Source: Actinomycetota bacterium (GTDB lineage: Bacteria; Actinomycetota; AC-67). From it: a stretch of DNA of 10,213 nucleotides. Where the stretch lies: positions 1 to 10,213 of the forward strand of contig VAYV01000065.1 of assembly GCA_005883175.1 (NCBI GenBank). The letters are read 5' to 3'. The notes beneath the pieces were generated by a model that saw nothing but the letters and a program-made list of their open reading frames with translations, was not told the DNA's origin and ran no database searches. Numbering within the stretch: the stretch's first letter is position 1; each line of letters begins with the position of its first letter. The position numbers were made by a program, and so were the translations under genes. Shown piece by piece: positions 7,403-10,213 of this stretch.

Positions 7403-8556
7403 ACACGGTTGGACATCGTTTCCCACTTAGCACGTTCTTAGGGACCTTAGCTGGCGATCTGGGCTGTTTCCCTCTCGACTACGGACCTTATCGCTCGCAG
7501 TCTCACTGCCGTGCTTAACGTGTCGGTATTCGGAGTTTGCCTGAGTTCAGTAAGCTTGTAGGCCCCCTAGCCCAAACAGTGCTCTACCCCCGACACGAAA
7601 CACACGACGCTGCACCTAAATGCATTTCGGGGAGAACCAGCTATCACTGAGTTTGATTGGCCTTTCACCCCTATCCACAGCTCATCCGCCCATTTTTCAA
7701 CATGAGTCGGTTCGGTCCTCCACGCGGTCTTACCCGCGCTTCAACCTGGCCATGGATAGATCACTCAGCTTCGGGTCTGCACCACGCGACTGTTCGCCCT
7801 ATTCAGACTCGGTTTCCCTACGGCTCCGGGACAACCCCTTAACCTCGCCACGTAGCGCAACTCGCCGGCTCATTCTTCAAAAGGCACGCCGTCACTTACC
7901 GCACTGGTTGCCCAGCACGGTTTGCTCCGACGGTTTGTAGGCACACGGTTTCAGGTGCTATTTCACTCCCCTCCCGGGGTGCTTTTCACCTTTCCCTCAC
8001 GGTACTGGTTCACTATCGGTCGCCAGGTAGTTTTTAGCCTTAGGGGGTGGTCCCCCCAGATTCACGCCGAATTCCACGTGCTCGGCGCTACTTGGGATCC
8101 CACTCGGGAGGTCAGTTACCTTTCGCCTACGGGGCTGTTACCTCCTATGGCCGGCCTTTCCATGCCGTTCGGCTAGGCGCTGACTTTGTGACTCCCTGGG
8201 AGCACCAGCGCGCTCCCTGAATGGTCCCACAACACCCACGTGACAACGCCGCTGGGCTATCACGTCACGCAGGTTTGGGCTGTTCCCGTTTCGCTCACCG
8301 CTACTAAGGGAATCGCGGTTGCTTTCTCTTCCTCGGGGTACTGAGATGTTTCACTTCCCCCGGTTCCCTCAACCTCGCCTATGTGTTCAGCGAGGAGTGA
8401 CTGGCCATTACGCCAGCCGGGTTTCCCCATTCGGACACCCCCGGATCAAAGCCTGCTTGGCGGCTCCCCGAGGCTTATCGCAGCCTGCAACGTCCTTCAT
8501 CGGCTCCTGGCGCCAAGGCATCCACCGTATGCCCTTTGTACCTTGGCTCTTAAGAT

Positions 8557-8584
8557 GCTCACGCTCGCTATGGAATTCTCAAGG
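8557..8584 (-). repeat. 5' arm of the pre-23S processing stem
   Basis: Leader bases CCATAGCGAGCGTGAGC, ending about ten bases before the mature 23S 5' end, pair perfectly over 17 bases with the sequence after the 23S 3' end (4393-4409). A further seven base pairs lie beyond an internal loop. CTTGAGAATTCCATAG resembles the sequence that precedes 23S genes in many actinobacterial operons. Confidence 0.85.
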
Positions 8585-8622
8585 TGCTGGAGCCTTGCGT
8601 GATGCGACTCGGTTCTCGGCCC

Positions 8623-8653
8623 AAAAAAATGCCGGTGACCTGCTCGGTCACCG
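8623..8653 (-). terminator. Terminator-like hairpin in the 23S leader
   Basis: In the minus-strand transcript, CGGTGACC-GAGCA-GGTCACCG forms an 8-base-pair stem, followed after three bases by seven uninterrupted U residues. Just upstream, GACAGCC and GGCTGTC can pair to form a second, adjacent stem. The unit lies about 110 bases after the predicted start of transcription and about 75 bases before the mature 23S. It looks like an intrinsic terminator or attenuator within the leader, or the end of a short separate RNA. If it terminates, rRNA synthesis would depend on antitermination. Confidence 0.5.
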
Positions 8654-8770
8654 ACAGCCTCCCGCGGCGCGCGCGGTCTTAGCGGCTGTCCTTTCGTGGG
8701 CTTCGAGCTGAGATTCGCACCAAGTGCTGACTCCTCGCGCCGTGGACGAACGCCACGGACACGGTTGCGT

Positions 8771-8799
8771 ATGCTACGACTCGCTCACAGGGGTGTCAA
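8771..8799 (-). promoter_or_regulatory. Promoter of the 23S-5S operon (TTGACA, 17-base spacer, TAGCAT)
   Basis: On the minus strand a perfect -35 box TTGACA (8794-8799) is followed, after exactly 17 bases, by TAGCAT (8771-8776), a good -10 for the housekeeping sigma factor. Transcription would begin near 8763, about 215 bases before the mature 23S. It lies 47 bases downstream of the tyrS stop. The leader contains a hairpin CCGTGG-CGTTCGT-CCACGG near its start. A dedicated strong promoter is what a 23S-5S unit separated from 16S needs. Confidence 0.8.
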
Positions 8800-8845
8800 C
8801 CGAGACGGAGCGCCGCATGCTCCCGCTGACCTGCAGAAAGACCCC

Positions 8846-10111
8846 TCAGTGGGCGAAGCGTAACAGGGCGAAACGGTTCTTCCCGGCTCGCAGGACGGCC
8901 ACCGTTTCCGACGCCAGATCGCCCGGGCCCACCGGCTGCTCGGCATCGTCGATCCGGCGGTTCCCGATGGACGCGCCGCCGCCTTCGATCAAGCGCCTGG
9001 CCTCACTCTTGCTCTTCGCCAACCCGGCCTCGGTCAACGCCTCTCCCGCGGTGATCGCGCCGAGCCGCGCGCGCGGCAGCTCCTTCGACGGGACGTCGGC
9101 GAAGATCTCGAGCAGCTCGGTCTCAGTGAGCCCGTCGAGGTCGCCTCCGAACAGCGCCTCGCTGGCCCGTTCGGCCGCGCGCAGGCCGTCTTTTCCGTGG
9201 ACGAGCAGCGTGAGCTCACGGGCGAGCCGCCGCTGCGCCTCCCGTTTCTGGGGCGCGCGCGCAACGTCGGCCTCCAGCGGCTCGATCTCCTCGCGGGGAA
9301 GCTCGGTGAAGAACCGAAGGAACCGGCCGGCGTCGGCGTCGGGCACGTTCACGAACCACTGGTAGAAGGCGTACGGGCTGGTGCGCGCCGGGTCGAGCCA
9401 GACGGCGCCCTCCGCGGTCTTGCCCATCTTCACCCCGTCGCTGCGGGTCACCAACGGCCAGGTCAGGCCGAAGAGCTGGGCGCCGTGCATCCTGCGGCCG
9501 AGGTCCACCCCCGCCGAGATGTTGCCGAACTGATCCGACCCCCCCACCTGGAGCTCGCACCCGGCCGTCTCGTGCAAATGAACGAAGTCGTACGCCTGCA
9601 TGAGCATGTAGCTGAACTCGGTGTAGCTGATCCCGGCCTTGCTCTCGAGGCGCCCGCGCACCGACTCCTTCGCGAGCATCGCGTTGACCGAGAAGTGCTT
9701 GCCGACGTCCCGCAGGAACTCGATGTAGCCGAGCGTTCCGAGCCAGTCGGCGTTGTTGACGAGCGACGCGCCGGCGTCGAAGTCGAGGAACCGCGCGATC
9801 TGCGCGCGGATCGACGCCACGTTCTCTGCCAGCTCGCTTTCGGACAGGAGGTTCCGCTCTTCGCTCTTGCCCGACGGGTCGCCGATCATGCCGGTGCCTC
9901 CGCCGGCAACGGCGATCGGGTGGTGCCCGGCTTTCTGGAACCGCCGCAGCGTCGTCAGGCCGACGAGGTTCCCGATGTGCAGGGATGGCGCGCTCGGGTC
10001 GAAGCCGCAATACAGAGTTATCGGACCGGCCCGCAGCCGCGCCGGCAGCGCCTCCTCCCCCGTCCATTGGTAGGCGAGGCCGCGCCAGAGCAGCTCGTCG
10101 AACAGGTCCAT
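8846..10111 (-). CDS. tyrS: Tyrosyl-tRNA synthetase
   Basis: A complete 421-residue bacterial tyrosyl-tRNA synthetase, the class I enzyme that charges tRNA-Tyr with tyrosine using ATP in the cytosol. The HIGH motif appears as HIGN (45-48) after YCGFDPSAPSL. The ATP/tyrosine-binding landmarks GGTGMIGDPSGKS (71-83) and GSDQFGN (191-197) are present, and the KMSKS loop is KMGKT (228-232). The HIGN/KMGKT pair is the form I would expect for the TyrS group without a lysine-anchored KFGKS variant. A C-terminal S4 RNA-binding domain covers about 355-421 (LAKSKSEARRLIEGGGASI). The length is typical and no key residue is missing. The ATG at 10111 is preceded by CTCGGG, a weak Shine-Dalgarno, and gives the usual short N-terminus. 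The 23S-5S operon lies downstream on the same strand with no convincing terminator between, only a weak GGAGC/GCTCC hairpin. Confidence 0.97.
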   Translation of the reverse strand: MDLFDELLWRGLAYQWTGEEALPARLRAGPITLYCGFDPSAPSLHIGNLVGLTTLRRFQKAGHHPIAVAGGGTGMIGDPSGKSEERNLLSESELAENVASIRAQIARFLDFDAGASLVNNADWLGTLGYIEFLRDVGKHFSVNAMLAKESVRGRLESKAGISYTEFSYMLMQAYDFVHLHETAGCELQVGGSDQFGNISAGVDLGRRMHGAQLFGLTWPLVTRSDGVKMGKTAEGAVWLDPARTSPYAFYQWFVNVPDADAGRFLRFFTELPREEIEPLEADVARAPQKREAQRRLARELTLLVHGKDGLRAAERASEALFGGDLDGLTETELLEIFADVPSKELPRARLGAITAGEALTEAGLAKSKSEARRLIEGGGASIGNRRIDDAEQPVGPGDLASETVAVLRAGKNRFALLRFAH

Positions 10112-10213
10112 CCCGAGCGGCAGCGTATCAGCGGGTGGGTGGCGTTTCGGCGACCGAGGCGACCCTCTCTCCGGTCGCGTGTCGTTCCCGGTACCATGGA
10201 CGAACGCCCCCGC

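Noticed and set aside
7620..8711. Several plus-strand ORFs of 60-130 codons over the 23S gene
   Set aside because: They are antisense translations of conserved rRNA, a well-known source of spurious proteins.
8724..9365. 213-codon plus-strand ORF opposite tyrS
   Set aside because: Ser/Arg/Ala-rich shadow of the tyrS coding frame; no recognisable domain.
10112..10213. ATG at 10196 on the plus strand as start of a divergent gene
   Set aside because: Only six codons are visible before the window ends and no ribosome binding site is evident; possible but not supportable. No convincing tyrS promoter was identified in this stretch either.

Overview
The window looks like a piece of a high-GC bacterial chromosome, most probably a deep-branching member of the Actinomycetota. 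Three things point there: the GC-rich coding style, an extra helix of roughly 80 nt in domain III of the 23S rRNA at the place where high-GC Gram-positives carry their signature insertion, and a tyrS / TPR protein / HAD phosphatase neighbourhood like the mycobacterial Rv1689-Rv1691-Rv1692 region. The assignment is inference, because no 16S gene is present.

Layout from left to right. A NagD-type HAD phosphatase (minus strand) is cut by the left edge. Divergent from it is a plus-strand pair: a DUF1015 gene, broken by a frameshift and an apparent internal deletion, and nine bases later a metallo-beta-lactamase-fold hydrolase. This pair meets tail to tail, with an 11-base overlap, a minus-strand pair made of a TPR-like protein and a peptidase S51 (cyanophycinase-like) protein, coupled by a TGATG stop/start overlap. 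Next on the minus strand comes a 23S-5S rRNA operon with its own promoter (TTGACA, 17-base spacer, TAGCAT), a structured leader, long pre-23S processing stems and a hairpin terminator. No 16S or tRNA gene lies between this promoter and the 23S, so the rRNA genes are unlinked here. The right end is a complete tyrS on the minus strand.

The most striking content is inside the 23S gene. It is interrupted by two group I introns at conserved functional sites. One of 721 nt sits after U2593 (E. coli numbering), the same site as the Chlamydomonas chloroplast intron that encodes I-CreI, and it carries a LAGLIDADG endonuclease that aligns with I-CreI through the catalytic residues. The other, of about 315 nt, sits at about position 1931 inside the sequence recognised by I-CeuI. 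It has no ORF, and its ends cannot satisfy both canonical group I rules (exon-terminal U and intron-terminal G). Both introns share a 10-nt core segment and similar P8 and P9 hairpins. Removing both leaves a 23S of about 3.1 kb, normal for Actinomycetota.

As a system, the rRNA operon must be spliced twice in its peptidyl-transferase and subunit-interface domains before it is functional. The protein genes around it look like housekeeping or general metabolic genes without an obvious common pathway.
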